Notes under the pieces: generated by a model
Database searches by the model: none
Seen by the model: only the letters and a program-made list of their open reading frames with translations
What the model was told of the DNA's origin: nothing
Source: a candidate division WS1 bacterium
Lineage (GTDB): Bacteria > Armatimonadota > Zipacnadia > Zipacnadales > UBA5352
Direction of reading: 5' to 3'
Length of the DNA: 47,827 nucleotides
Assembly: GCA_003566775.1 (NCBI GenBank)
Contig: PXBW01000037.1
Location: 1-47,827 of the forward strand
Part shown: positions 1-8,135 of the stretch, piece by piece
How positions within the stretch are numbered: the stretch's first letter is position 1
Layout of the letters: each line of letters opens with the position of its first letter
Translations under genes and position numbers: made by a program

Positions 1-386
1 AAGGCAAAGGCGTAGTTTCCTCCGTAGGCGCCGTGGATCGCACGCGGAGTGCCGCGATAGCCGCCACCGCTTGGGCACCGGTATATGTCCCAGTTCATCA
101 CGTACGGATGCAACAGGTCCTGCCAGGCGATGTAATCGTGACCGATATCGGGAAGATCAGTTTCGCTGCGTCCACTCGAGAGCAGATATATGGGCATTAC
201 CTCATCGTAATCCTGCACGTACATCATCAACGCGGTCCCTATCTGCCTCACATTGGACAGGCAGGACGTCTGCCGGGCTCGCTCCCGAGCCCTTGCAAAG
301 ACGGGAAAGAGGATTGCGGCGAGTATCGCGATGATCGCGATTACCACCAGCAACTCGATCAGTGTGAAACCTCGATTCATGCGCAT
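1..386 (-). CDS. Prepilin-like N-methylated secreted protein, DUF1559/type II secretion G-H family (3' end outside window)
   Basis: The reverse strand encodes at least 128 residues beginning [13 protein letters not shown], a class III prepilin signal: a short basic leader, Gly before Phe+1 and Glu+5. A long hydrophobic helix follows, then [16 protein letters not shown] and a [10 protein letters not shown] segment. These match the pseudopilin-like family (N-methyl domain plus DUF1559-like region) that is abundant in Armatimonadota and Planctomycetota. A signal peptidase of the PilD type would cleave after the Gly and leave the protein membrane-anchored or assembled into pseudopili. AAAGGAGA lies about 7 bases upstream and supports the ATG at 386; a second ATG two codons later is also possible. 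The C-terminal part lies beyond the window edge. The family is clear but the cargo or function of this copy is not. Confidence 0.85.
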   Translation of the reverse strand, partial: MRMNRGFTLIELLVVIAIIAILAAILFPVFARARERARQTSCLSNVRQIGTALMMYVQDYDEVMPIYLLSSGRSETDLPDIGHDYIAWQDLLHPYVMNWDIYRCPSGGGYRGTPRAIHGAYGGNYAFA

Positions 387-710
387 CAAACTTCTCCTTT
401 CGTGTCGCTTCATTACGCGTGTCATCAGACTACGCGTTCGACGTTTAACGGATGGCACCTGGCACGCCCGCCGGCGCCAACCGGTTAAGACAGTGTATTA
501 GCCTGCATATGCACCGGGAGTATGAGCCAATCCAGCATCAATCAAGGGGACACCCTCGCGGCGAGGGCGCGGCTCACGTGATTTCACGGATCTTAGTCTA
601 TGTATGTTAGGGAGATATCGCGGTACACAGGCCCGTCCGCCCTGCGTCGGATGATCAACACCTCTATCCGCAACCCCAAAATAGCACATTGTACGGTTCA
701 TGGCAACTAT
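387..710. other. Intergenic stretch without a recognisable gene
   Basis: About 320 bases separate the prepilin-like gene from the end of the solute-binding protein gene. I see only the ribosome-binding site of the prepilin gene and a short GC palindrome near 553-567 (CCCTCGC/GCGAGGG) with no T tract. The open frames here have no coding character. A promoter for the prepilin gene is presumably present, but no hexamer pair stands out. Confidence 0.5.
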
Positions 711-2171
711 CTACTGCCTCGCTCGTTCGAGTGCCTCCGAGGGCGTGAGACGTCCGCTGATCGCCCATGCGAATGCGTCGGCAAGCTCCCCTCGACGGCG
801 CTCCCACGTGGACATGGTTACGCCCTCCCCCCCCTCGAGCGCGGGGATATGCCCCGACCACGGCTTCCTGTCCGCGAACTCCTGTGCGAGAGCGCGCGTG
901 GCCGGCACTGCCGGCAGGGTGGTCAGCGCCCGCTGACTCTCCTGCTCTGCGATGTACTGCAGAAAACGCAGCGCATTCTCTCGCCGGCCGCTGTTCTCAA
1001 AGACCACCAGCCAATCTACCTCGACCTGACCGACGCCCCTGTCGGTCATGGGCAGGGGCGCGGTGCTCCATTCCATTTCATCCTCATCCTGCGCCGGTCG
1101 CCGCAATGCGCCTGCCGCCTGCGGCCGGGCGATCATCATCGCAAGCCTCCCCTCGGCGAACAGATCGACGAGATCGCTCTCGCTCCACGTCAACACCTCC
1201 GGTTGCAGCCCCCCTCGCGCCTGCACCGCCACTAGTAGCTCCAGCGCCCGCACGATAGGGTCCGGCTCATCTTCATCATCCTGATCTTCGTCCGCGTCCT
1301 CCTCGTTATCCCGCTCGTTCGCGTCTCTTGTCTCCCCATCACGTGCATCGTCCCGGTCATCGCGTTCCCTGCGCCCAGGACCGAAAGCGGAGGCAAGCGT
1401 GTGCAGGAGCTTCTCCCCCCCGCCACCGGGGCCGGGAACGCCGAGGCCGTAGCAGTGTGGTGGGTCGGCAAGCACCTCCGCCGCCTCGATAAGCTCTTCA
1501 GGGGTCCGTGGCACCGAGAGCCCCGCCTCCTCAAACAGGTCGGTGCGATAGTAGAGCGCCGGAGTGCCGACCGACCAGGGCACTCCCCCTGCCCGGCCTC
1601 GCGCCCGACGCACCACTGAAGGCGCAAATTCGTCGCGCAGTGTCGCCCGCAGATCCGAAGGCAGCTCAATCAGGTGATCGCGGTAGTCATACGCCATCAT
1701 CTCGGGCAGCACAGTCACGTCCGGCGCGTGATCTCGGTATCGACCGCACCAACGCCGCACGAGATCATCAAGCAGATCGATGTCGTGCCACTCAAGCGCA
1801 ATTACAATATCGGGATTCGCCCGTTGAAAGCTGAACACGAGTTCCGAGAGCAACTCGCGTTCTCCGGGAGTGCCGCTCTCCCAGAGAGTGATCTGCAGAT
1901 TCGTCCGCGGCCTGGGTGTGTCGGCGTGAACGCTCGAGGTCGAGAGCGTGCTGAGGAGCAACGTAATCAGGAGAGTGGCGAGGATAAGGCATGCGCCGGA
2001 GCCGAGGCACACCTCCCCCACGCCGCTCACACAGCCCTGGCGGCCCTGCGCGAACGCACGCTTCTCCGTGTGAACAGGCACGGCCGCGACTGTGGAGTCG
2101 CGGCCGCCATGTTTCGTCCTCGGATCTACCGTCACGTCAATCGCCCCGGAGCAATCCGGCTCAAAGCCCAA
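711..2171 (-). CDS. Extracellular solute-binding protein (ABC family 1, sugar type) with an acidic insertion
   Basis: The protein has 486 residues. A hydrophobic signal or anchor segment (about 57-83) precedes a mature domain starting LQITLWESGTPGERELL, which is typical of family 1 sugar-binding lipoprotein-like receptors. Further family features are the GGVPWSVGTPALYYRTDLFEEAGL block, FAEGRLAMMI, and a C-terminal helix region. Such proteins deliver oligosaccharides or polyols to ABC importers, but no permease or ATPase gene is adjacent, so this copy is an orphan or has another role. Residues about 266-304 form an Asp/Glu/Arg-rich low-complexity insertion inside the fold. The start is uncertain: the TTG at 2171 directly abuts AGGAGG and overlaps the end of the upstream gene by 11 bases, and GTG codons nearer the signal segment are alternatives. 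It is translated with the Met-rich gene upstream. Confidence 0.82.
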   Translation of the reverse strand: MGFEPDCSGAIDVTVDPRTKHGGRDSTVAAVPVHTEKRAFAQGRQGCVSGVGEVCLGSGACLILATLLITLLLSTLSTSSVHADTPRPRTNLQITLWESGTPGERELLSELVFSFQRANPDIVIALEWHDIDLLDDLVRRWCGRYRDHAPDVTVLPEMMAYDYRDHLIELPSDLRATLRDEFAPSVVRRARGRAGGVPWSVGTPALYYRTDLFEEAGLSVPRTPEELIEAAEVLADPPHCYGLGVPGPGGGGEKLLHTLASAFGPGRRERDDRDDARDGETRDANERDNEEDADEDQDDEDEPDPIVRALELLVAVQARGGLQPEVLTWSESDLVDLFAEGRLAMMIARPQAAGALRRPAQDEDEMEWSTAPLPMTDRGVGQVEVDWLVVFENSGRRENALRFLQYIAEQESQRALTTLPAVPATRALAQEFADRKPWSGHIPALEGGEGVTMSTWERRRGELADAFAWAISGRLTPSEALERARQ

Positions 2172-3792
2172 CCTCCTGAATGTTGAGCTGTACCCGAACG
2201 CGAACCTTCATCGGCTCCACCGGCTCGGGCGCCGCCATTCCTGGCCCCATGCCCGGATAATCATACATGTCGTCACGCCAGCGCGGCGGAGCGTCATACT
2301 CATCCATATCGCGTCGACCACGCTGCCGGGGATCATACCTCTCTTCGGGAGGCATGTAATCCATCGGGTCCTCGTAGTACATTCCCGGTTCGTCACCGTA
2401 CTCCATGCCCATCTGTGCCACCTGCGGGCGAGGAATCTCCAGCGTGTGGGTGACCATATCGACGATCCGAATCGGCCGCTGCAGTTCCCATGACCAGTAG
2501 GTAATCCGCTCGCCGGTATAGGACGTGTCCTGTTCAGGGGTGGCCGCCCCCGTGCCCGGGCCCATCCCCATATCGTCCTCGAAGCCGGGTGGCCCCATTC
2601 CGGGCATCATCTCATCGTAGTACATATCGTCCCCGAACTCATCCATCTCGGCGCCCGCCATGCCCGGCGCGCCACTGACCGGGATGGTGATCTTGTCCTC
2701 ATCCACGTTGTATGTGCTGCGAATCCTGGCCGTTCGGTATCCGCTTACCCACTCGAAGCCCTCGAGCGTGTGCTGCGCTCGCACCGTCGTCGTCTCAAAC
2801 CTGGTCGGAGCCGTAGCCTCCGCGCGCGGGGCCATCCCCACATCCTCTTCCATCATTCCGTAGCCCTCAGGGTGCATCTCATGAGGCATCCCGTACGGGT
2901 CATCCATCCACATGTCATCTTCCATGCCCATTCCGGGAGCCGCGGCTGTAGCGGTGCCCTTCAACGGGTCTGGCCATATCTTGATGCGACCCTCCCAGGA
3001 ATCGCCCTGTCGGAGCGGGCGGTCGGGGATCGGCACGGTTAGCTCCGCGAGTTCGAACTCGGGGTCGTCGCTGTGCCTGCGGCGCATTTCGCCGTCGCGA
3101 AGCGCGCGATAGGTTATCCTGTCTCCCGCACGCTCGAGCACCTGTACCTCACCGTCACCGACCTGCGCGCCTGAGGAGCCCACGATCACGTATAGAATCG
3201 CGTGTCCCGCGGCATAGGTCGGACTCATCGCACGGTTCTTCCAGTTGGAGACGAGTGCACCGTCGAACTGTCGCGCCAGCTCCCACACATCCTCGGGATC
3301 TTCCTCATCCGAAGCGGGTGTCATCGTCCAACTCCCCTCGGCGCGGTACTTCACCTCGACGTTCCGGTCGTAGAAGAGCCGCAGTTGCACTTCCTCCGGC
3401 GCGTCGACCGCTTCCACCTCGTTCCTGACGGTGACGGTGATCTCCGCCTCGTTGATCTTCTCTCCACTTGGATTCAGGGCTACCGCCGTGATTGTATACT
3501 GTCCGTCATCGTAGAGGTAGTTCCCCTCGTCATCCCGGGCGCGCGTGTTCCACAGATAGCTGAAGGGCGGAGTGACCGCCGCGACGAAGTCGCCATCGTC
3601 GTCCTGGGAGATCTTGTAGGAGATCCAGCCCTCGTCGGGACTAGGCTTGGTAGCCTGCAGCCTCACCATGTCACGCACGGTGTCGCCGTCCTCGGGGGTG
3701 ACGAAGCGCACGCCCTGGGCACTCGCAGAGATGCACATGCCCAGGAGCATGATCGCGATCAGAGCTGTCATCGGTACTATGTGGCGTCGCAT
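2161..3792 (-). CDS. Secreted protein with an Ig-like domain and Met/Asp/Gly/Tyr-rich segments, function unknown
   Basis: The protein has 543 residues with a clean signal peptide (MRRHIVPMTALIAIMLLGMC, cleavage near ASA-QG). Residues about 27-125 resemble a bacterial Ig-like domain (VRFVTPEDGDTVRDMVRL ... ITAVALNPSG). The central part is beta-rich and is interrupted by three low-complexity segments rich in Met, Asp, Gly and Tyr, at nucleotides about 2840-2945, 2548-2680 and 2210-2420; the first has nine Met in 34 residues. It ends with a short beta strand, VRVRVQLNIQEV. The start has GGGGA eight bases upstream. It lies between the HIT gene and the solute-binding gene on the same strand, with a 45-base gap on one side and an 11-base overlap on the other. 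I do not recognise a family. Metal binding by the Met-rich segments is possible but unproven. Confidence 0.8.
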   Translation of the reverse strand: MRRHIVPMTALIAIMLLGMCISASAQGVRFVTPEDGDTVRDMVRLQATKPSPDEGWISYKISQDDDGDFVAAVTPPFSYLWNTRARDDEGNYLYDDGQYTITAVALNPSGEKINEAEITVTVRNEVEAVDAPEEVQLRLFYDRNVEVKYRAEGSWTMTPASDEEDPEDVWELARQFDGALVSNWKNRAMSPTYAAGHAILYVIVGSSGAQVGDGEVQVLERAGDRITYRALRDGEMRRRHSDDPEFELAELTVPIPDRPLRQGDSWEGRIKIWPDPLKGTATAAAPGMGMEDDMWMDDPYGMPHEMHPEGYGMMEEDVGMAPRAEATAPTRFETTTVRAQHTLEGFEWVSGYRTARIRSTYNVDEDKITIPVSGAPGMAGAEMDEFGDDMYYDEMMPGMGPPGFEDDMGMGPGTGAATPEQDTSYTGERITYWSWELQRPIRIVDMVTHTLEIPRPQVAQMGMEYGDEPGMYYEDPMDYMPPEERYDPRQRGRRDMDEYDAPPRWRDDMYDYPGMGPGMAAPEPVEPMKVRVRVQLNIQEVGL

Positions 3793-3837
3793 CGCTCTTC
3801 CCCTTTCTAACTTCCTGACCTCAAGTCGCCAAGGCTG

Positions 3838-4338
3838 TTACTGATCCTCGCCGGTCACCAGTCTGTCGATTACCGGCTTGAGTTGCTCGAAACTCTCCTC
3901 GAGGCTCTGAGGTACAACTCGTGTCTCGGCAACGGTCGTCATGTAATTTGTGTCACCGTTCCAGCGAGGAACGATGTGCATATGCAGATGATCGCCGATA
4001 CCCGCCCCCGCTGCCTCCCCGATGTTCATGCCTATGTTCAACCCCTGCGGATGAAGCGCCTCCCGCACCGTCTGCGCTGCGAGGCCCGTAAGATCCCACA
4101 GTTCACAACCGGCCTCTTGCGTGAGTTCCGCCAGCGTCCCGACGTGCGCGTGGGGCACAACCATCAGATGCCCGCTATTGTAGGGATAGGTGTTGAGTAT
4201 AACAACATTATGCTCACCGCGGAGCAGAACGTGATTGCTATCGTCTTCGTCAGACGCAATCTTGAGGCAGAACACGCAGCCCTCGGGCCGCTCACCCGCC
4301 ACGTACCCGATCCGCCATGGTGCCCACATTCGCCGCAA
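3838..4338 (-). CDS. HIT family nucleotide hydrolase/transferase
   Basis: This is a histidine-triad protein of about 166 residues. It opens MWAPWRIGYV, as in the Ap4A phosphorylase/hydrolase-like HIT branch, and has GCVFC near the N-terminus and the triad HLHMHIVPRW near the C-terminus, whose middle His is the expected nucleophile. Such enzymes split AMP from dinucleoside polyphosphates or nucleotidyl amides in the cytoplasm. An ATG at 4362 is in frame. However, the strong AAGGAGG at 4345-4353 lies downstream of it, and the predicted transcript start near 4357 would leave that ATG off the message. The TTG at 4338 (about 7 bases from the ribosome-binding site) is therefore preferred, with ATG at 4329 as the alternative. 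It is the first gene of a set with the Met-rich and solute-binding genes. Confidence 0.9.
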   Translation of the reverse strand: MRRMWAPWRIGYVAGERPEGCVFCLKIASDEDDSNHVLLRGEHNVVILNTYPYNSGHLMVVPHAHVGTLAELTQEAGCELWDLTGLAAQTVREALHPQGLNIGMNIGEAAGAGIGDHLHMHIVPRWNGDTNYMTTVAETRVVPQSLEESFEQLKPVIDRLVTGEDQ

Positions 4339-4364
4339 CAGATGCTCCTCCTTCTCTACCATGC

Positions 4365-4393
4365 ATTATATTCGCGCACATGGAAAGTGTCAA
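4365..4393 (-). promoter_or_regulatory. Consensus sigma70 promoter of the HIT gene
   Basis: On the minus strand, TTGACA (4388-4393) and TATAAT (4365-4370) are separated by exactly 17 bases: a perfect housekeeping promoter. Transcription should start near 4357, a few bases before the ribosome-binding site of the HIT gene. Confidence 0.9.
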
Positions 4394-4652
4394 CGACGCT
4401 TTCACCATACGGTCCATGCGGGCATCGCGGGACGCGTAATTCAGTTATACAGACGCACAAAGCGGCCGGAAGTTCGCAGCGGGCATCACGCGGAAACATC
4501 CCGTCGCAACGACCGAATAAGGGCGGTCTCCCTTCGAAATGGCCTGCATCGCTCGAACCTACTATGTACTCACACCCAACGCCGGTTCGCCGCCGGCGCT
4601 GCTTTGCCCTCCAGTGGCACACGAAGAAGTGCTACATCATTCGAAATCGTAC

Positions 4653-4681
4653 TGGACAGACCACGTCATGACTGATAAGAT
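4653..4681 (+). promoter_or_regulatory. Probable sigma70 promoter of the small lipoprotein gene
   Basis: TGGACA (4653-4658) and TAAGAT (4676-4681) are spaced 17 bases apart on the plus strand, about 80 bases before the lipoprotein start. This is divergent from the HIT promoter. The rest of the 4394-4760 intergenic region shows nothing else I can name. Confidence 0.6.
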
Positions 4682-4760
4682 AAGCGGCAGAGGTTGCTCC
4701 GGTCGGACCGGCGAAAATGGCTGTGCCGGGTTATCATGGTCCATTGAGGAGAGACAGTCA

Positions 4761-4994
4761 GTGAAGACAGGATATCTTGTCCTCGCCATTATGATTGTGC
4801 TGACGCTTATGCTCGTTGCCTGCGACGGTGATGGCACTCCATTCGGCGAGAGACCAGACGATGGCCACGAGTTCGACCCTCCCGTTTACGATCCACCAGC
4901 CGATGATCCGGCACCACCTCCGCCGCCTGCGCCGACGCCTCCGGACGACAACGATGATGTACTGATGCCGCCGCCCCCACCGATCTTCGACTGA
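4761..4994 (+). CDS. Small Pro/Asp-rich lipoprotein
   Basis: The product has 77 residues and a lipoprotein signal peptide: MKTGYLVLAIMIVLTLMLVAC, with lipobox LVAC and the acylated Cys at residue 21. The mature part is unstructured, made of Pro, Asp and Ala runs with several PPPP stretches, and ends MPPPPPIFD. The GTG start is chosen because GAGGAGAG lies about 6 bases upstream and the hydrophobic segment follows at once. The gene has its own promoter and is followed by a strong terminator, so it is monocistronic. No homologue is recognised. A Pro-rich stalk displayed on the cell surface or spanning the periplasm is a plausible but unsupported idea. Confidence 0.75.
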   Translation: MKTGYLVLAIMIVLTLMLVACDGDGTPFGERPDDGHEFDPPVYDPPADDPAPPPPPAPTPPDDNDDVLMPPPPPIFD

Positions 4995-5020
4995 CCGCCG
5001 GCATCGCCGGGAAAATGCGG

Positions 5021-5057
5021 AGCACACCCGTGTCAGCGGGTGTGCTCGTCGTTTTCT
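5021..5057. terminator. Bidirectional rho-independent terminator
   Basis: A perfect 10-bp stem (AGCACACCCG at 5021-5030, CGGGTGTGCT at 5037-5046) with a 6-base loop is followed by GTTTT on the plus strand. It is flanked by a TTTT tract (5012-5015) on the minus strand. It separates the convergent lipoprotein gene and the 645-residue secreted protein gene. Confidence 0.85.
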
Positions 5058-5094
5058 CCCTGCGCCGATAGGCCTTCACCGCGACCACATCTCA

Positions 5095-7032
5095 TCACTC
5101 CGCGACGAAATCGATCACCTCTCCCCCCTCGATCATGGTCAGGCCGGGTGATATCCAGAGGTAGCTGTCGGGTAGTTCGAATGGGAGCTTCCTCGACACC
5201 AGTCGATTGCGCATCATCTCATGCTCGAGGCCGATACGCGGCTTCTCGCCTCGCAGCGTCATCTCGTGGAAACGGTAGCGCGCATACCTCTGATCCACTC
5301 TGGGCGTGATCTCATGCCTTCCGGGGATCCGTCGCTCCTCCTCATCCTCGATTCGCTCCCTTTCCTCTCGTATGTTCTGGTTGACGCGACGGCCCGCGAT
5401 ATGGCCCGCGAACTCATCGAGCGAACCGAACTCATCCATGGGTGCAACCTCAACCAGTACCCCAACCCGGACATCATAAAGCGGCTGCGACAGAGCGTAC
5501 CGCGCCCTGCGACCGAAGATCGTCAACCGCAGCGTGTCCATCTCGCCCTCCGCAAACCACTCCACCCTTGCGGGCTTCCTGTCCGAGACGGGACTATCCG
5601 GAGCCCCGACAGCAAGGATCCTCACACCGATATACGAACTCCCGCGGCGCACCGCAATCGTCCCGCCCTGCCCAATCGCCTCAGGCTCACCGATCCACTC
5701 CTCGGTGTTGATCAGAACGCGATCGATCTGATCGCGGGGCCCGAGCACACCTCTCACGCCGACCCGCAGCCGCCGCCCCACCCCGACCTCATCGAAGTCA
5801 AAGCTGCTGATCGAGAGCGGCCCCGCCTGCGCACTGTGAACCGTTGCCGGGCCTCCAAACACGTAGAAGTAACTCGCCGGGCGCTCCTGCACATCATAAG
5901 TCGCCAGAATCGGGATCGATGAACCGGTGACGGTGCCACTCATCGTCCCCAGCGACAGGCCACGCGTCCTCCAGGTGCATGTGCTGAACTGCTCCGGCGC
6001 CTGTCGCTCCGGATCCGGTGTCCGCGTGCGCATCTCGAGTTCGGAATCGATCTGTTCGAGGGCGAGCAGTTCCTCGTCCGGGCGAAATCCGGAGAGCGCG
6101 AAGTACATCGCAAGCGGTGTGACCTGTGTCATACCTTCGAGAGCCGAGGGAAGATCGCAGGCCAACAGGTAACGCGCAACTCCGCCCTCGCCCAGGTAGT
6201 CGGCGGCGTAGGCGCGTCCAACCGCCCCCGTCACCATCGCAATCTCAGGATCGTAGCGCTGCAGCATGTCCGCATAGCAGATACCCAGCGCGGCCTCCGC
6301 TGCGTCACGCGCCTGATCGTCCGGTGCGTGCTGCCATGCCCAGCGCAGCCCACCAATGCGCAGTGCGTCGAAGGTCGGGCTGTGAACACCGCCCGGGCCC
6401 CGTCTGCGCAGCGCCTCCAGCGTGCTGCCAACTACCTTTCCGCCTTCGCTCGCCGCCGCGTCGTCTCCCGTCACCTCTGCGAGGCTCATCACGGCTCCCG
6501 CCCACATCGCTCCACCGTAACCTCGGCGCGGGCGCTCGCGCATGTTCAACAGGCCCTCAGCGGCCAGCGCGGCCCGCTGCTCAAGATCCCCGCGCAGGTC
6601 ACGCCCCTCAACGGTCCGCGCGAGATGCGCCAGCGTCGGCGCGATATACATCGTTGCATCCGCGCTGTAGTCCTCAGCCTCATCAGCGAACCAGCGGAAA
6701 AGCCCGCGCGTGGGGGACCCTTCGACCGTATCCTGATGCTCGAGCACCGCGGAGACGACCTGCCTCGCCAGCTCTTCCTCTGTGTTAGAGGCAAGCAGTG
6801 CCACGGCGAAGTTGAGATTGGTCTCAGCTATGTTGCGCTTTCCTCTACTGTCAACCAGCAGGGGGCTCTCCAACTCGCCGTCGGCATCCGCCGGCATCTC
6901 TTCATACACCTGCAGCCCCTGCTCCGCAACCAGTTGTGCTATCTCCTCACCATGATGGGACGCCGCCGCGGCGGGCAGCGTCAACAGGACTGCGAGCAGA
7001 GGCGCGAGACAGCGTGACATACGCATTGACAT
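5095..7032 (-). CDS. Large secreted protein, helical-repeat plus beta-rich, function unknown
   Basis: The protein has 645 residues with a typical signal peptide (SRCLAPLLAVLLTLPAAAA, cleavage before SHHGEE). The N-terminal half (about 30-340) is alpha-helical, with repeating amphipathic helices that suggest an alpha/alpha toroid. From about 355 it becomes beta-rich (FSTCTWRTRGLSLGTMSG, then strand-dense segments), and residues about 550-585 form a charged EREERERIEDEEER-type helix. This toroid plus beta-sandwich layout resembles polysaccharide lyases and heparinase-like proteins, but I cannot match catalytic residues, so no activity is assigned. ATG codons at 7032 and 7026 are both possible behind GGGAG; the second has the better spacing. 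Terminators on both sides make it a single-gene unit. Confidence 0.8.
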   Translation of the reverse strand: MSMRMSRCLAPLLAVLLTLPAAAASHHGEEIAQLVAEQGLQVYEEMPADADGELESPLLVDSRGKRNIAETNLNFAVALLASNTEEELARQVVSAVLEHQDTVEGSPTRGLFRWFADEAEDYSADATMYIAPTLAHLARTVEGRDLRGDLEQRAALAAEGLLNMRERPRRGYGGAMWAGAVMSLAEVTGDDAAASEGGKVVGSTLEALRRRGPGGVHSPTFDALRIGGLRWAWQHAPDDQARDAAEAALGICYADMLQRYDPEIAMVTGAVGRAYAADYLGEGGVARYLLACDLPSALEGMTQVTPLAMYFALSGFRPDEELLALEQIDSELEMRTRTPDPERQAPEQFSTCTWRTRGLSLGTMSGTVTGSSIPILATYDVQERPASYFYVFGGPATVHSAQAGPLSISSFDFDEVGVGRRLRVGVRGVLGPRDQIDRVLINTEEWIGEPEAIGQGGTIAVRRGSSYIGVRILAVGAPDSPVSDRKPARVEWFAEGEMDTLRLTIFGRRARYALSQPLYDVRVGVLVEVAPMDEFGSLDEFAGHIAGRRVNQNIREERERIEDEEERRIPGRHEITPRVDQRYARYRFHEMTLRGEKPRIGLEHEMMRNRLVSRKLPFELPDSYLWISPGLTMIEGGEVIDFVAE

Positions 7033-7097
7033 CAGACTCCCTGTTAATGGACTATCTCCATAGACTGCTGTACCGGCGTCTGAGTTTCGTGCGATCG

Positions 7098-7128
7098 AAA
7101 AAAAGAGGCCGCCACAGCCGTGGCGGCC
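7098..7128 (-). terminator. Rho-independent terminator closing the ribosomal operon
   Basis: A perfect 9-bp stem (GGCCGCCAC / GTGGCGGCC) with a 4-base loop is followed, on the minus strand, by CT and seven T residues (7098-7104 read as A on the plus strand). It lies about 100 bases after the rpsI stop codon. Confidence 0.93.
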
Positions 7129-7226
7129 CCACTCTCGATCATGGTAAGCGCGCTTGCGAAAAAGTCACTTCCGTGCAGCAGCCATCACGGAGCAGCAACG
7201 CCTTTTCGACCGCCCCGCAGACCTCC

Positions 7227-7622
7227 TCAGCGCTTCGAGAACTGCTTGCCTCGTCGCGCCTTTCGGAAGCCCGCGTGCTTGCGCTCCTTGACGCGCGGAT
7301 CGCGGGTCAGAAGGCCCGCTGGACCCAGCAGACCGCGATGATCGGGATTCGCATCCACGAGAGCATTGGCGATGCCGTGTCGAACCGCGCCTGCCTGTCC
7401 CGACAGACCGCCTCCGCTTACGATGCACTTTGCATCGTACCGACCAACGGTGTCGGTGGTCTCGAACGGCTCCCTCACTACGATCGCGAGTCTCTCGCGC
7501 TTGAGGTAATCGCGCGCGCTCATCTCGTTAATCGTGATGTCTCCCGAACCGCCCGGGATCAGCCAGACCTTTGCGACGGCGGACTTGCGCCGCCCCGTTC
7601 CGTATCCCTCATGCTTTGCCAA
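7227..7622 (-). CDS. rpsI: 30S ribosomal protein S9 (uS9)
   Basis: The product has 131 residues and carries the family marks GYGTGRRKSAVAKVWL near the N-terminus, GGGLSGQAGAVRHGIANAL in the middle and the C-terminal KQFSKR tail. That tail reaches the P-site tRNA anticodon in the 30S subunit. The start is TTG: GGAGGAG lies 6 bases upstream, and the first codons give AKHEGYGTGRRK at the usual position. It is the last gene of the super-operon, 37 bases after rplM, as in many bacteria where rplM-rpsI follow truA. The operon terminator lies downstream. Confidence 0.97.
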   Translation of the reverse strand: MAKHEGYGTGRRKSAVAKVWLIPGGSGDITINEMSARDYLKRERLAIVVREPFETTDTVGRYDAKCIVSGGGLSGQAGAVRHGIANALVDANPDHRGLLGPAGLLTRDPRVKERKHAGFRKARRGKQFSKR

Positions 7623-7659
7623 AGTCGTCTCCTCCTGCGTTTGGTATCGCCTGCGCGCT

Positions 7660-8097
7660 CTACTTCTCCGGCAGCGGCTCGGGCTGCTGTGCCGAATGCG
7701 GGTGCTCCGAGCCACTATAAACCTTCAGCTTCCGCAACATCTTCCGGCCGAGTGGCGTGTGCGGCAGCATTCCCTTCACCGCTCGCCTGATGACCTCCTC
7801 AGGCTCGGTCTCGAGCAACTCGGCGTAAGTCTTCGACCGCAGGTGTCCGGGATAACCCGTGTGCCAGTAATGCCGCTTGTCCACAGCCTTGTTGCCGGTC
7901 AACCTGACCGCGTCGGCATCGACCACGATCACGTGATCTCCGCAATCAACGTGTGGCGTAAAGTCGGGCCGATGCTTGCCACGCAGTACCGCCGCGATCT
8001 CGCTGGCAAGCCTTCCCAGCACCCTCCCGCGGGCGCTCACGACAAACCATCGCCGCTCGATATCCGCCGCGTTGGCCGAAAGTGTCTTGTTCTGCAT
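7660..8097 (-). CDS. rplM: 50S ribosomal protein L13 (uL13)
   Basis: The product has 145 residues. Family segments are RRWFVVSARGRVLGRLAS, HVDCGDHVIVVDADAVRLTGNK, YWHTGYPGHLRS and the RAVKGMLPHTPLGRKMLRKLKVY block; it ends in a variable His/Pro/Glu tail. L13 is an early-assembling protein of the 50S subunit. Two consecutive ATG codons are present (8100 and 8097). AGGAGG is spaced 7 bases from the second and only 4 from the first, so the second is preferred. It is followed by rpsI and preceded by truA. Confidence 0.97.
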   Translation of the reverse strand: MQNKTLSANAADIERRWFVVSARGRVLGRLASEIAAVLRGKHRPDFTPHVDCGDHVIVVDADAVRLTGNKAVDKRHYWHTGYPGHLRSKTYAELLETEPEEVIRRAVKGMLPHTPLGRKMLRKLKVYSGSEHPHSAQQPEPLPEK

Positions 8098-8135
8098 CAT
8101 ACTTCCTCCTCAAGGGTGAGGCCGATCGCCCCACC

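Noticed and set aside
553-567. CCCTCGC/GCGAGGG palindrome after the solute-binding protein gene as a terminator
   Set aside because: Almost no loop and no T tract on the transcribed strand.
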